From the NCBI GenBank assembly GCA_934376955.1, contig CAKRPJ010000023.1:1-38535 (forward strand): a stretch of DNA of 38,535 nt, read 5' to 3'. The DNA is from CAKRPJ01 sp934376955. Lineage in GTDB: Bacteria > Bacillota > Clostridia > Lachnospirales > Lachnospiraceae. Of the stretch, positions 15,927 through 23,107 are shown one piece after another. The notes under the pieces were generated by a model. It was not told the origin of the DNA. It did no database searches and saw only the letters and a list, made by a program, of their open reading frames with translations. Numbering within the stretch: the first letter of the stretch is position 1; each line of letters starts with the position of its first letter. The position numbers were made by a program, and so were the translations under genes.

Positions 15927-18236
15927 ATGGCAAACGTAAGGAAGTACACGGAACAGATTGCCAGCGCCAAGAAAGGAAAGGACGTCAGAGCTGCGATTGT
16001 TTCTGCGATCAATGAGGTGTCTGATGAGAATAATACATACAATCAGACAAAGGCGGACATCCAGGCGGAACAAAAGTCAATCAATGCAGACGTGACAAAA
16101 AACCAGCAGATACAGCAGGCATTTAACAGCAATTTACAGGAGGCCAAGGAAGTCCAGAAAGACCTGGCGGCTAAAATGAACAAAGGGACTACACTGGCAG
16201 AAAACCTGGAAAAGAAGAACACAACAGCAACCTCCCTGGACAAGAGCCTGGGAGAAAAAAATACAGCAGCCACAAAGACGGTGCAGACATTAGAGGCAGA
16301 CATCACGGCAGCAGGACAGGCAGAAAAAAGTCTGGAGGCAGATGTGACAGCGGCCAACAAGGCAGCTCAGACTTTAGAGGCGGATACCACAGCTGCAGGA
16401 AAAGCAAAGCAGAGCCTTGAGGCAGATATCACGGCAGCAGGACAGGCAGAAAGAAGTCTGGAGGCAGATGTGACAGCGGCCGGAGAAGCCAAAACAAAAC
16501 TGGACGCAAGTATCAAAACATCTGGAGAAAACATCACAACCATGCAGAATCTGGTCCAGAATGCTGACCAGATCAAAACAGGACTGGAGACTGACCTGAA
16601 CAATGCACAGCAGGCGTCAAAAGATCTGAAACAGAATACAGCAGCCAGCGTCACGAAAATTGAAACAGCTGGCCAGACACAGATTGATCTGATTAAGCAG
16701 AACGGAGGGGGCGTTGAAAATGCACTCTCCAATTATTTTGCACTCAGGAGAAACGGAAAGGTATTCACAACAAAGATTTATAAATGGGAGACCTCCACAA
16801 GTCCTGTGGGCGTGAAAATGAATGCCAATGAGAATATGGTTGCGGAGCCATCTGTGGGAAGAACAGAGGGCAGAGATGATTATGCTAAGTATGGCCTATT
16901 TCATCATTTTACCTGCAATTTTTCTGTAGACGAGAATGGTTTCAACCATGTAGATGCCCTGGAGGGCCAGATTGGATTTACCAAGTACGGCAAGGTGCAG
17001 GTCGGAGAGGTTACAATGAGCGCCTGGTTCGGCATCGAGGACACTACCGAGGCAGCCCTATATCATTATTCTGACAGCCAGACAGAGCTGACACCATATC
17101 CGATGAAAGAATCTATCAATCCGGACGGAACAATCAGCCCATTCATGATCCATGCCAAGTATGCGGCGGGAGACATTGATGGAGTGCCGTATTCATCAAA
17201 AGGCCTGGCACCGGCCAATGGCTGCCAGGCAACACAGGCGAGAAATCCGGTCAGCTACACGGGAATGATTACATACATGCACAAACTGGGTGGTCATTAC
17301 TGTGGAACAACGAGCTGGGATCTGTTCTATAGACAGCTCATGATGATTATTAAATATGCAACCACACACAGCCAGAGCATCATGGCTGGATGTACCTCAT
17401 ACAGCAATCAGAACCAGAACCTGGTAGAAGAAACCGGAGTGATGAGAGTGGTACTAACAAAGGCACAGGCGGCTGGTTATGTGATCGGCTCATATGTATC
17501 CATCGGAGACGTTGGCTCAAACACAAACAAAGACCGGTATTTTTCCTATATACACAACAAAGCATACAGCGTCAAAGTCACAAAGATTGAGGACGTGGAT
17601 GACAGCAATGCAGCAGTATATGTGGATGCTCCGGAGGCATTCGATACGACATTGACCACATGGATCACAACAATGCCATGGCACAGTGGAGCGACTGATG
17701 AGGTGGCTGGCTCAGACGGATCTCCGAACAGCAACACCAATGGGAAAGATCCGTACAAGATCCAGGGCATTGAGACCTGTATCGGAGCCTATGAGGTCCT
17801 GGGGAATGTGGTCATGGATATTGTTACCGGTGCGGACGGGAATCCGGCCAGAGATGTCTATGTATGCGAGGACGCCAGCACACTGTCCAGTAACATTGCG
17901 ACAGTGCGGGCAAATTATAAAAAGGCTATCTCACAGGTGGCCTATACAGCAGCAAACTGGAAATATATCACGGAAGAAACAACAGATCCAAACCTGGGTA
18001 TCATGATTCCTACGAAAGTAGGCGGAGGCTCAACCACTGGATTTGCTGATGGACTGTATACAGATGCAGGAGCATCTGGACAGAGAGAGTGGCGTGCGCT
18101 GGGCGGTTTGAACTATGGCGCGACTGCTGGCCTCTGGTTTCTGTCTGCGAACGATGGCTGGTCGTACGCGAACTGGCTTATCGTCTCTGGCGTTTCTCCA
18201 AACGGCACCAGGGGTGAATGGCAGGCAACGGCCTGA
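15927..18236 (+). CDS. Receptor-binding tail protein, DGR target with C-terminal variable lectin fold
   Basis: The 769-aa protein is the diversified adhesin. Residues 1-45 (M-A-N-V-R-K-Y-T-E-Q-I-A-S-A-K-K-G-K-D-V) resemble N-termini that dock to the baseplate. Residues about 50-250 are a coiled-coil stalk with repeated S-L-E-A-D-x-T-A-A-G units. The C-terminal third carries a large folded region ending in W-R-A-L-G-G-L-N-Y-G ... G-L-W-F-L-S-A-N ... W-I/L-V-S-G, the pattern of C-type-lectin-fold DGR targets. Residues corresponding to TR adenine codons are G727, Y730, T733, F738, S740, D743, Y747, A748 and L751. ATG 15927 follows AGGAGG. It should bind host surface receptors. Confidence 0.92.
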   Translation: MANVRKYTEQIASAKKGKDVRAAIVSAINEVSDENNTYNQTKADIQAEQKSINADVTKNQQIQQAFNSNLQEAKEVQKDLAAKMNKGTTLAENLEKKNTTATSLDKSLGEKNTAATKTVQTLEADITAAGQAEKSLEADVTAANKAAQTLEADTTAAGKAKQSLEADITAAGQAERSLEADVTAAGEAKTKLDASIKTSGENITTMQNLVQNADQIKTGLETDLNNAQQASKDLKQNTAASVTKIETAGQTQIDLIKQNGGGVENALSNYFALRRNGKVFTTKIYKWETSTSPVGVKMNANENMVAEPSVGRTEGRDDYAKYGLFHHFTCNFSVDENGFNHVDALEGQIGFTKYGKVQVGEVTMSAWFGIEDTTEAALYHYSDSQTELTPYPMKESINPDGTISPFMIHAKYAAGDIDGVPYSSKGLAPANGCQATQARNPVSYTGMITYMHKLGGHYCGTTSWDLFYRQLMMIIKYATTHSQSIMAGCTSYSNQNQNLVEETGVMRVVLTKAQAAGYVIGSYVSIGDVGSNTNKDRYFSYIHNKAYSVKVTKIEDVDDSNAAVYVDAPEAFDTTLTTWITTMPWHSGATDEVAGSDGSPNSNTNGKDPYKIQGIETCIGAYEVLGNVVMDIVTGADGNPARDVYVCEDASTLSSNIATVRANYKKAISQVAYTAANWKYITEETTDPNLGIMIPTKVGGGSTTGFADGLYTDAGASGQREWRALGGLNYGATAGLWFLSANDGWSYANWLIVSGVSPNGTRGEWQATA
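16293..16485 (+). repeat. 126-base direct repeat in the coiled-coil stalk
   Basis: A block starting GAGGCAGA at 16293 recurs at 16419, 126 bases (42 codons) later, with near identity over about 66 bases. Shorter GAGGCAGATGTGACAGC-type blocks lie between. It encodes heptad-like S-L-E-A-D-x-T-A-A units. Confidence 0.8.
18095..18190 (+). repeat. DGR variable repeat (VR)
   Basis: These 96 bases at the 3' end of the adhesin gene align without gaps to 18306-18401 (offset 211). There are 12 differences and all 12 are at adenines of the template; no other base differs. The changes fall in nine codons, mostly AAY in the template. The shared 3' end (ATCGTCTCTGG) would be part of the initiation-of-homing region, followed by partial identity (TTTCT). 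Confidence 0.97.
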
Positions 18237-18259
18237 CAGAGGGGCTTTCCCCTTATAAA
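18233..18259 (+). promoter_or_regulatory. Possible promoter for the template RNA
   Basis: CTGACA (18233-18238, containing the adhesin stop codon) and TATAAA (18254-18259) resemble -35 and -10 boxes with a short 15-base spacer that contains the VR-downstream hairpin. Transcription would begin near 18266, about 40 bases before TR. Spacing is suboptimal, so this is tentative. Confidence 0.3.
18240..18253 (+). promoter_or_regulatory. Hairpin just downstream of VR
   Basis: AGGGG-CTTT-CCCCT forms a 5-bp GC-rich stem with a 4-base loop, about 50 bases after the VR and 4 bases after the adhesin stop codon. Small GC-rich hairpins at this place assist target recognition in the Bordetella phage DGR. 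A weak terminator is the other reading, but there is no U-tract after it. Confidence 0.5.
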
Positions 18260-18265
18260 TAAATA

Positions 18266-18624
18266 ACGGACTTGTAACGCTAAACGGGCGGTTTCCTCTG
18301 TGGCTTGCGCTGGGCAATTTGAACAATGGCGCGAATGCTGGCCTCTGGATTCTGAATGCGAACAATGGCTGGTCGAACACGAACTGGAATATCGTCTCTG
18401 GATTTTCTTGAAATTTATTTGAATTTCAGCGTTACATTTCGCTCTGTAGGAACGGAGTCACCGGAAAGCAGGTGCGTGGGGCATATCCCCAAAATATGAT
18501 TGAAGCCACACCGCCCAGCTGGGAGCCGAGGAGCCTGACTGGACGGGCACATGGCGCAGTAGGCCATGATGCGGAGTGAGTAGAAAAACCGGAAACTCCT
18601 GTATCAAGAAACGAGGACTCACAG
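18266..18624 (+). ncRNA. DGR template RNA with structured 3' spacer
   Basis: No gene is visible from 18237 to 18624. Apart from TR this stretch holds several foldable elements: TGAAATT/AATTTCA at 18409-18428 right after TR, GGGG/CCCC around 18477-18490, the palindrome CCCAGCTGGG at 18514-18523, CATGGC/GCCATG at 18550-18568, and GTGAGT/ACTCAC pairing 18576-18581 with 18617-18622. In the Bordetella DGR the RNA downstream of TR is needed for reverse transcription. The boundaries given here are approximate and inferred. Confidence 0.65.
18306..18401 (+). repeat. DGR template repeat (TR)
   Basis: The invariant copy lies in the intergenic region between adhesin and reverse transcriptase, in the same orientation. 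It contains 23 adenines, 12 of which are changed in the present VR. Read in the VR frame it is dominated by Asn codons (L-G-N-L-N-N-G-A-N-A-G-L-W-I-L-N-A-N-N-G), the design that maximises amino-acid sampling by adenine mutagenesis. Similarity to VR extends weakly to 18300 on the left with one non-adenine mismatch (T18305 against G18094). Confidence 0.97.
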
Positions 18625-19851
18625 TTGAAACGATACTGTAAAAATATACAACTGGATAAAGACTGGATTATGGCCTGTATGCTGGAATGTTTTTCAGATA
18701 AATGGAAACGGCGTGATGTGGCAGGGTTCCTGGCCGGATACCAAACCGGTCAACCACTGTCCGTCAGGGCTGTGAGCAGACTGATCCAGGAGAATAGGAG
18801 CAATGTGGATCCGTTGCTGGAAAGAGCAGCGGAAGATCTGGCAAGGGAAATCAAGGAGCGTGATGTTCATTTCCCGGAAATACACTACTCCATGAGGTAT
18901 GACGGAAACTCCGGAAAGCTCAGGGAGATAGGTGTGGAGAGTATAAAACAGCAGATTTATAACTATGTAGCTGTCAATGCTCTGAAAGAATTATTTGAAA
19001 GAAAGATAGGAAAATATCAATGCGCCAGTGTGCCGGGCCGTGGCCAGGTATACGGAAAGAATGCAATAGAGAGATGGATTCGGAAGAATCCGGACAAAAC
19101 GAGGGCAGGAGCCAAGGCAGATGTGCGGCACTGTTATCCATCTATTAACACAAGAAAGCTCATGAGATTTCTGAGAAAGCAGGTCAAAAATGATGACCTG
19201 CTTTATTTAGTGGAGACATTGATTGCATCGTACAAGCAGGGGCTATCCATCGGTTCATATTTGAGCCAGTGGCTATGCAATTACTACCTCAGTTTTGCCT
19301 ACCACTATGCACAGCAAAAGCTCTTTAAGGTGCAGAAAAGACGTGGCAAGGAGAAACGGACAAGACTGTTCTATAAAATTATCTTTTATATGGACGATAT
19401 CCTGATCCTGGGACCGAGAAAGGCAGACGTTAAAAAGGCCATGCTCATGCTGATCCGATTTTTCAGAGAGGAGCTGGGCCTGGAGATAAAACCGAACTGG
19501 AAACTGTTCCAGGTTGACTATATCGGAAAAGACGGAAAGCATCACGGAGATTGCATTGATATGATGGGATACAAAATTTACAGGGACCACACAGAAGTCC
19601 GCCGGAGCATATTCCTCCGGGCAAGACGGGCATATCTGAGATTGAGAAAACAGGTGCAGCGGCGTATGGAGATAGCACTAGATCTGGCGTACCGCTGCAT
19701 TTCATATTATGGCTGGTTCAAAAATTCAGATTCCAATCACTTCAAAAAGAAGTATGGAATAGAGCAACTGATGAAATACGCGAAAAGGAGGGTAAGCATT
19801 GAAAGCAAGATTCACAACAGAACAGCCGGCGGTCAGCTGGCAGCCGCTTGA
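18625..19851 (+). CDS. DGR reverse transcriptase
   Basis: The 408-aa enzyme copies the template RNA with adenine-specific errors so that the cDNA can replace VR. The catalytic core is clear: A-K-A-D-V-R-H-C-Y-P-S-I with Asp166, the DGR-diagnostic I-G-S-Y-L-S-Q at 209-215 (group II intron enzymes have Q-G-x-x-x-S-P) and Y-M-D-D at 255-258. Lys/Arg-rich C-terminal helices would bind RNA. There is no maturase or endonuclease domain. The start is TTG 18625 behind GAGGA (18613-18617), and part of that ribosome site can pair upstream, suggesting low expression. The length is typical. It overlaps the next gene by 53 bases. Confidence 0.95.
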   Translation: MKRYCKNIQLDKDWIMACMLECFSDKWKRRDVAGFLAGYQTGQPLSVRAVSRLIQENRSNVDPLLERAAEDLAREIKERDVHFPEIHYSMRYDGNSGKLREIGVESIKQQIYNYVAVNALKELFERKIGKYQCASVPGRGQVYGKNAIERWIRKNPDKTRAGAKADVRHCYPSINTRKLMRFLRKQVKNDDLLYLVETLIASYKQGLSIGSYLSQWLCNYYLSFAYHYAQQKLFKVQKRRGKEKRTRLFYKIIFYMDDILILGPRKADVKKAMLMLIRFFREELGLEIKPNWKLFQVDYIGKDGKHHGDCIDMMGYKIYRDHTEVRRSIFLRARRAYLRLRKQVQRRMEIALDLAYRCISYYGWFKNSDSNHFKKKYGIEQLMKYAKRRVSIESKIHNRTAGGQLAAA

Positions 19852-20155
19852 TAACGGAATGGTGGACGTGACAATCTGCCTCAATGGGCAGGAAGTTACA
19901 GAAGAAAATCAGCAGATGGTAGAAAAAGAACAGTATATCACTGTGACAGATACGTTCTGGGAATATGATTTCCACCAATTCCGGGAAAAAGCGGAAAACG
20001 TAAACCGTGAAGCTGTGGAGAAGAATCCGGAGAAATATCTGGAATATGAGCCACAGAAAGAAAAGACACTGGAACAAAAGGTTCAGGAGCAGGAGGAAAC
20101 AATCAGGATGCTGAAATCATGCCTGCTGGAAATGTCGGAGGCGGTTTATGCGTAA
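19799..20155 (+). CDS. Tail-end protein with C-terminal coiled coil, function unknown
   Basis: The 118-aa product starts at TTG 19799 behind AAAGGAGGG inside the end of the reverse transcriptase gene. The first about 50 residues are strand-rich (V-D-V-T-I-C-L-N-G-Q-E-V-T). The end is a coiled coil E-Q-K-V-Q-E-Q-E-E-T-I-R-M-L-K-S-C-L-L-E-M. Proteins of this build follow tail fibres in many Firmicutes phages. I considered it as the DGR accessory protein Avd, but Avd is an all-helical four-helix bundle and this is not. No function is assigned. Confidence 0.7.
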   Translation: MKARFTTEQPAVSWQPLDNGMVDVTICLNGQEVTEENQQMVEKEQYITVTDTFWEYDFHQFREKAENVNREAVEKNPEKYLEYEPQKEKTLEQKVQEQEETIRMLKSCLLEMSEAVYA

Positions 20156-20354
20156 GTTACTAATCAATTTATTTTTATTATGTACAGGAAAGGATGGTAT
20201 TGCAATGATGGCAATGTTATGGGCACAGGAAATTATGAACCAGGAGACAGTAGAGGACGCAAAGAAAATGTATGAAAGGGTTCCACGTCTCTTAAAGACA
20301 AAAGTGAAAGATATTCTGGTTAGATCCGGAATGGGAGAGATCACAGAGGAATGA
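20148..20354 (+). CDS. Small protein, CD1375/XkdX-like
   Basis: The 68-aa product ends with Y-E-R-V-P-R-L-L-K-T-K-V-K-D-I-L-V-R-S-G-M, matching short Firmicutes phage proteins in which a V-P-x-x-L-x-x-x-V-x-x-x-L motif follows a helix. Two starts are possible: ATG 20148 behind GGAGG with ideal spacing, which adds a hydrophobic N-terminus, or ATG 20205 behind AAAGGA, which gives the usual family length of about 50 aa. Function is unknown; such genes sit between tail and lysis modules. Confidence 0.65.
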   Translation: MRKLLINLFLLCTGKDGIAMMAMLWAQEIMNQETVEDAKKMYERVPRLLKTKVKDILVRSGMGEITEE

Positions 20355-20521
20355 TGACTAAGCTGAGAATTATATCAAGGCTATGGTCGCACATCACGGA
20401 CTTGCGGTTGTATATCAGAGGACAGAGCAGCAAGACGCTGGAACAGATTGAGGACGAGCTGGATATAACGGAATACTACTGCAGGCCATACGCTGATGTG
20501 GACGATGTGGATGATGTATGA
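20351..20521 (+). CDS. Small acidic protein, function unknown
   Basis: The 56-aa product starts M-M-T-K-L-R-I-I-S-R-L-W and ends Y-A-D-V-D-D-V-D-D-V. Its ATG overlaps the stop of the upstream gene (ATGA), with GAGG just before, and its stop lies shortly before the holin ribosome site. The N-terminal half is basic and the C-terminal half acidic. I do not recognise it. Tight coupling in the operon supports it as real. Confidence 0.55.
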   Translation: MMTKLRIISRLWSHITDLRLYIRGQSSKTLEQIEDELDITEYYCRPYADVDDVDDV

Positions 20522-20544
20522 GGGCAGAGGGGAGGTGTAGAAAG

Positions 20545-20982
20545 ATGATGAAAGAGCAGTTATGCACCACGGTTGGAATGGTCGGCGGATTCATAGCAGC
20601 ACTTTTGGGTGGTTGGGATACAGGATTGCAGACACTGATGATTCTGATCGGCATAGACTACCTGACTGGCTTGATTGTGGCCGGAGTGTTCCACAAGTCT
20701 ACAAAGACGAAAAACGGAGCACTGGAAAGCAAGGCGGGATTCAAAGGACTCTGCAGAAAAGCAGTGATTTTGTTGATCGTGCTGATGGCGTACCGGTTCG
20801 ATATGTTGATTCATGTGAAATACATACGTGACGCCGTGATTATCGGATTTATTTCCAATGAGGCTATCAGCATTGTGGAGAATGCGGGTCTGATGGGGAT
20901 TCCGATGCCGCCACAGATCACAAAGGCAATAGAGATTTTAACAAAGAAATCAGAGGAGGAACATAGAAATGAAGAAAATTAA
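20545..20982 (+). CDS. Holin, phage holin family 4 (TcdE/Bhl type)
   Basis: The 145-aa membrane protein would open the cell membrane at lysis to release the endolysin. It has about three hydrophobic helices: F-I-A-A-L-L-G-G-W with the family motif L-I-G-I-D-Y-L-T-G-L-I-V-A-G, then A-V-I-L-L-I-V-L-M-A-Y, then D-A-V-I-I-G-F-I-S-N-E-A-I-S-I-V-E-N-A. The D-Y-x-T-G and N-E-x-x-S-I-x-E-N motifs are the family's hallmarks. ATG 20545 follows GGGGAGGTG. A frame extension to 20518 lacks a ribosome site and is not used. Confidence 0.93.
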   Translation: MMKEQLCTTVGMVGGFIAALLGGWDTGLQTLMILIGIDYLTGLIVAGVFHKSTKTKNGALESKAGFKGLCRKAVILLIVLMAYRFDMLIHVKYIRDAVIIGFISNEAISIVENAGLMGIPMPPQITKAIEILTKKSEEEHRNEEN

Positions 20983-21184
20983 CTGGGTAAGAAAACTGAC
21001 AAGTAGAAAGTTGTGGACTGCAGTTGCATCTTTCGTGAGCATGATGATTGTAGCCACAGGTGGAGCTGAGAACACAGCAACACAGGTCACAGCACTGATT
21101 ATGGCCGGAGCATCCGTGGTGGCGTACATCATCGGAGAGGGTCTGACAGATGCAGCGTGCATCGAAGATGAGACAGAGAAATAA
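20969..21184 (+). CDS. Second holin-like membrane protein
   Basis: The 71-aa product opens M-K-K-I-N-W-V-R-K-L-T-S-R-K-L-W-T-A-V, with a hydrophobic segment at about 17-30 and another at about 42-58 (A-L-I-M-A-G-A-S-V-V-A-Y-I-I-G-E-G). Short two-helix proteins beginning I-N-W-x-x-R-L are found beside endolysins in many Firmicutes phages and are called holins. It may be a second holin or an antiholin to the family 4 protein. ATG 20969 follows GAGGAGG and overlaps the first holin gene. Confidence 0.72.
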   Translation: MKKINWVRKLTSRKLWTAVASFVSMMIVATGGAENTATQVTALIMAGASVVAYIIGEGLTDAACIEDETEK

Positions 21185-21193
21185 CAGGAATAG

Positions 21194-21216
21194 GGGACGG
21201 GAAACCGTCCCTTTTT
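21194..21216 (+). terminator. Rho-independent terminator between holin and endolysin
   Basis: GGGACGG-GAAA-CCGTCCC followed by five T. The 7-bp GC-rich stem with a GNRA-type tetraloop sits between the second holin gene and the endolysin ribosome site, so it probably attenuates rather than ends late transcription into the endolysin. Confidence 0.88.
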
Positions 21217-21235
21217 CTTTGATTGGAGGAAGATC

Positions 21236-22999
21236 ATGGACAAAAAGCAACTTGAAATATTGACGAACATTATCGGAGGAGTGGAGTCTGGCGGTCAGGT
21301 ATATGGACAACGTAGATACGAAGCATACGCCGGAAAGAGAGCAAACTCAGCGAATGAAAAAACCTGCACGTTGGGCTGGGCACAGAATTATGGCAATGAG
21401 GCCAGAAAACTCTGCCAGATGATTCTGAAAGAGGATCCGGGAGCATTTCGCGGAGCTGACACTGCAGGAATTGAGTCCAGACTGAGCCAGGACTGGGAGG
21501 CGATCGGCTGGAATCCATCGGCAACAGAGAAAGCGGCGCTGATCGCAATCATCACGACACCGAGCGGAAAGAAATGCCAGGATGAGCTGTTTGAGCAGCT
21601 GATGGAGACATACATCAAACAGGCCGTGGCATACGGAGTCAATACTGTACCGGCTCAGATGATGTGGTGCGAGATTGAACACCTGGGAGGCCTGAAACCG
21701 ACAAAAAGAATTTTCGGACGTGCGGCAAAACCATACACTCCGGACAGCATCTATGCATCACTGATTCTGGATCAGCAGGATACATCAAACAACAATCAGG
21801 TTGGAGACGAGATGTATCAGCCAAGACATCAGTGCTGTGTGAAATGGATCAAGCAGTATGTAGGAGAAGAAAAGGAGAGTGCAGGAATGACAGAGAATGA
21901 ATTGAGACAGATGGTAGCAAATAACATGAGAGGATGGATCGGACTGAAACGGTCAGATAGATCACACATGGTCATTATCAACTTATACAATAGATGCCTG
22001 CCATTGGCCAGAGGGTACAAAGTACAACCAACAGATGACTACTGTGCAACAGGAGCATCCGCAGCGGGAATCAAGGCCGGACTCACGGACATTATTCCAA
22101 GAGAGTGCAGCTGTGGATATATGATTCAGCTGTTCCAGAAAATGGGCCGGTGGGTTGAAAATGATGCATATATCCCAGATACTGGAGATTTCGTGTTCTA
22201 TTATTGGAAAGATGGAACGAATTATGCAACAACGGATTGCACAGGCTGGCCGGATCATGTTGGAATTGTCCTGGAGGTCAATAAGAACACCAGAGAGATT
22301 CTAATAGGAGAGTGCAACATGGGCGGCGGATTGGTCGGCACAAGAAAGATCACAATTAACGGCAGATATATCCGTGGATACGGAATACCTGACTATGCAT
22401 CCAAAGCAACCGGTAAAGGAAACAGTTCTAATTCTGGAACGAACTCCGGAACAACTTCCAGCGGATCAGCATCCGGAGGAATCAATAAGACTCCGAAGTG
22501 GGTGGGAGAAATCACACAGGACAATGTTCCGGTTAAGACCTGGGCAGGTAGTTCCACAGGCATCAAGTCCTGGCCGGTACTGGGAGCAGGAAACCTGGTG
22601 GATATTTGCGATACGATCAAGGACAACAGCGGCCATGATTGGTATTATATCCTGATTGCTAAAAAGGTTTATGGTTTTGTAGATTCATCGTATATCAGAC
22701 AGGCTGGATCAAATTCCGGAAACAGCTCCAACAAGGCGCCGACCTACAAAGTGGGAACAGTGTACGCTCTGCAGGTTGAACTGAAAGTGAGAACAGGAGC
22801 AGGAACAGGCTGCCCAACAAAGAGCTACAGCCAGCTGACACTGGACGGACGGAGACATGATAAAGATCATGATGGATGCCTGGATGCAGGTACTCAGGTA
22901 ACGTGCCAGGCTATCAAGAATGTAGGCAGTGATATATGGATTCTGGTACCGTCTGGATGGATTGCAGCATATTATGATGGAGATGTATATGTGAAATAA
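21236..22999 (+). CDS. Endolysin: lysozyme-like plus CHAP/NlpC-type plus SH3 domains
   Basis: The 587-aa enzyme degrades host peptidoglycan. Residues 1 to about 200 form a lysozyme-like domain with candidate catalytic Glu17 in G-G-V-E-S-G-G and the motif T-L-G-W-A-Q-N-Y-G. Residues 218 to about 390 match a cysteine amidase/endopeptidase, with Cys270 in D-D-Y-C-A-T-G-A-S and His341 in W-P-D-H-V-G-I-V. A Ser/Gly/Asn linker leads to two SH3-like wall-binding modules (about 420-500 and 505-587). ATG 21236 follows TTGGAGGA. Residue 218 is a Met behind AAAGGAG, so a shorter CHAP-SH3 product is possible. Confidence 0.9.
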   Translation: MDKKQLEILTNIIGGVESGGQVYGQRRYEAYAGKRANSANEKTCTLGWAQNYGNEARKLCQMILKEDPGAFRGADTAGIESRLSQDWEAIGWNPSATEKAALIAIITTPSGKKCQDELFEQLMETYIKQAVAYGVNTVPAQMMWCEIEHLGGLKPTKRIFGRAAKPYTPDSIYASLILDQQDTSNNNQVGDEMYQPRHQCCVKWIKQYVGEEKESAGMTENELRQMVANNMRGWIGLKRSDRSHMVIINLYNRCLPLARGYKVQPTDDYCATGASAAGIKAGLTDIIPRECSCGYMIQLFQKMGRWVENDAYIPDTGDFVFYYWKDGTNYATTDCTGWPDHVGIVLEVNKNTREILIGECNMGGGLVGTRKITINGRYIRGYGIPDYASKATGKGNSSNSGTNSGTTSSGSASGGINKTPKWVGEITQDNVPVKTWAGSSTGIKSWPVLGAGNLVDICDTIKDNSGHDWYYILIAKKVYGFVDSSYIRQAGSNSGNSSNKAPTYKVGTVYALQVELKVRTGAGTGCPTKSYSQLTLDGRRHDKDHDGCLDAGTQVTCQAIKNVGSDIWILVPSGWIAAYYDGDVYVK

Positions 23000-23021
23000 C
23001 CGCAATATGCGGAAATTAAGA

Positions 23022-23047
23022 AAGCCCCGGCAGAAATGCTGGGGCTT
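23022..23047. terminator. Terminator between convergent endolysin and integrase
   Basis: AAGCCCCGGCA-GAAA-TGCTGGGGCTT, an 11-bp stem with one G-T pair and a GAAA loop. The right flank is T-rich (TGTATTTGTT) for endolysin readthrough, and the left flank is A-rich, so it may serve both directions. Confidence 0.8.
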
Positions 23048-23048
23048 G

Positions 23049-23105
23049 TATTTGTTATACTAAGTTTACACAACCCACAGGTTCTGTAACATTAGTACAA
23101 CAATA
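23049..23105. other. attP: Putative attP of the serine integrase
   Basis: Two imperfect inverted arms, 23049-23075 and 23080-23105, share blocks TTGTT, TACTAA, TTACA and AACC when the right arm is reverse-complemented, with a four-base centre (CACA, 23076-23079). The length (about 57 bases), symmetry and place two bases after the integrase stop codon match attP sites of large serine recombinases. The crossover dinucleotide would lie in the centre. An uninterrupted attP implies a non-integrated form. Confidence 0.7.
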
Positions 23106-23107
23106 GG

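Noticed and set aside
16280..16500. CRISPR-like regular repeats
   Set aside because: The repeats are in frame, encode a coiled coil and have no unique spacers of constant length.
18625..19851. Group II intron or retron reverse transcriptase
   Set aside because: The motif is IGSYLSQ rather than QGxxxSP, there is no maturase or endonuclease domain, and an adenine-mutated VR/TR pair is present.
19799..20155. Candidate Avd accessory protein of the DGR
   Set aside because: It is adjacent to the reverse transcriptase, but its first half is strand-rich and only the end is a coiled coil, unlike the four-helix Avd fold. It fits the common post-fibre small protein better.
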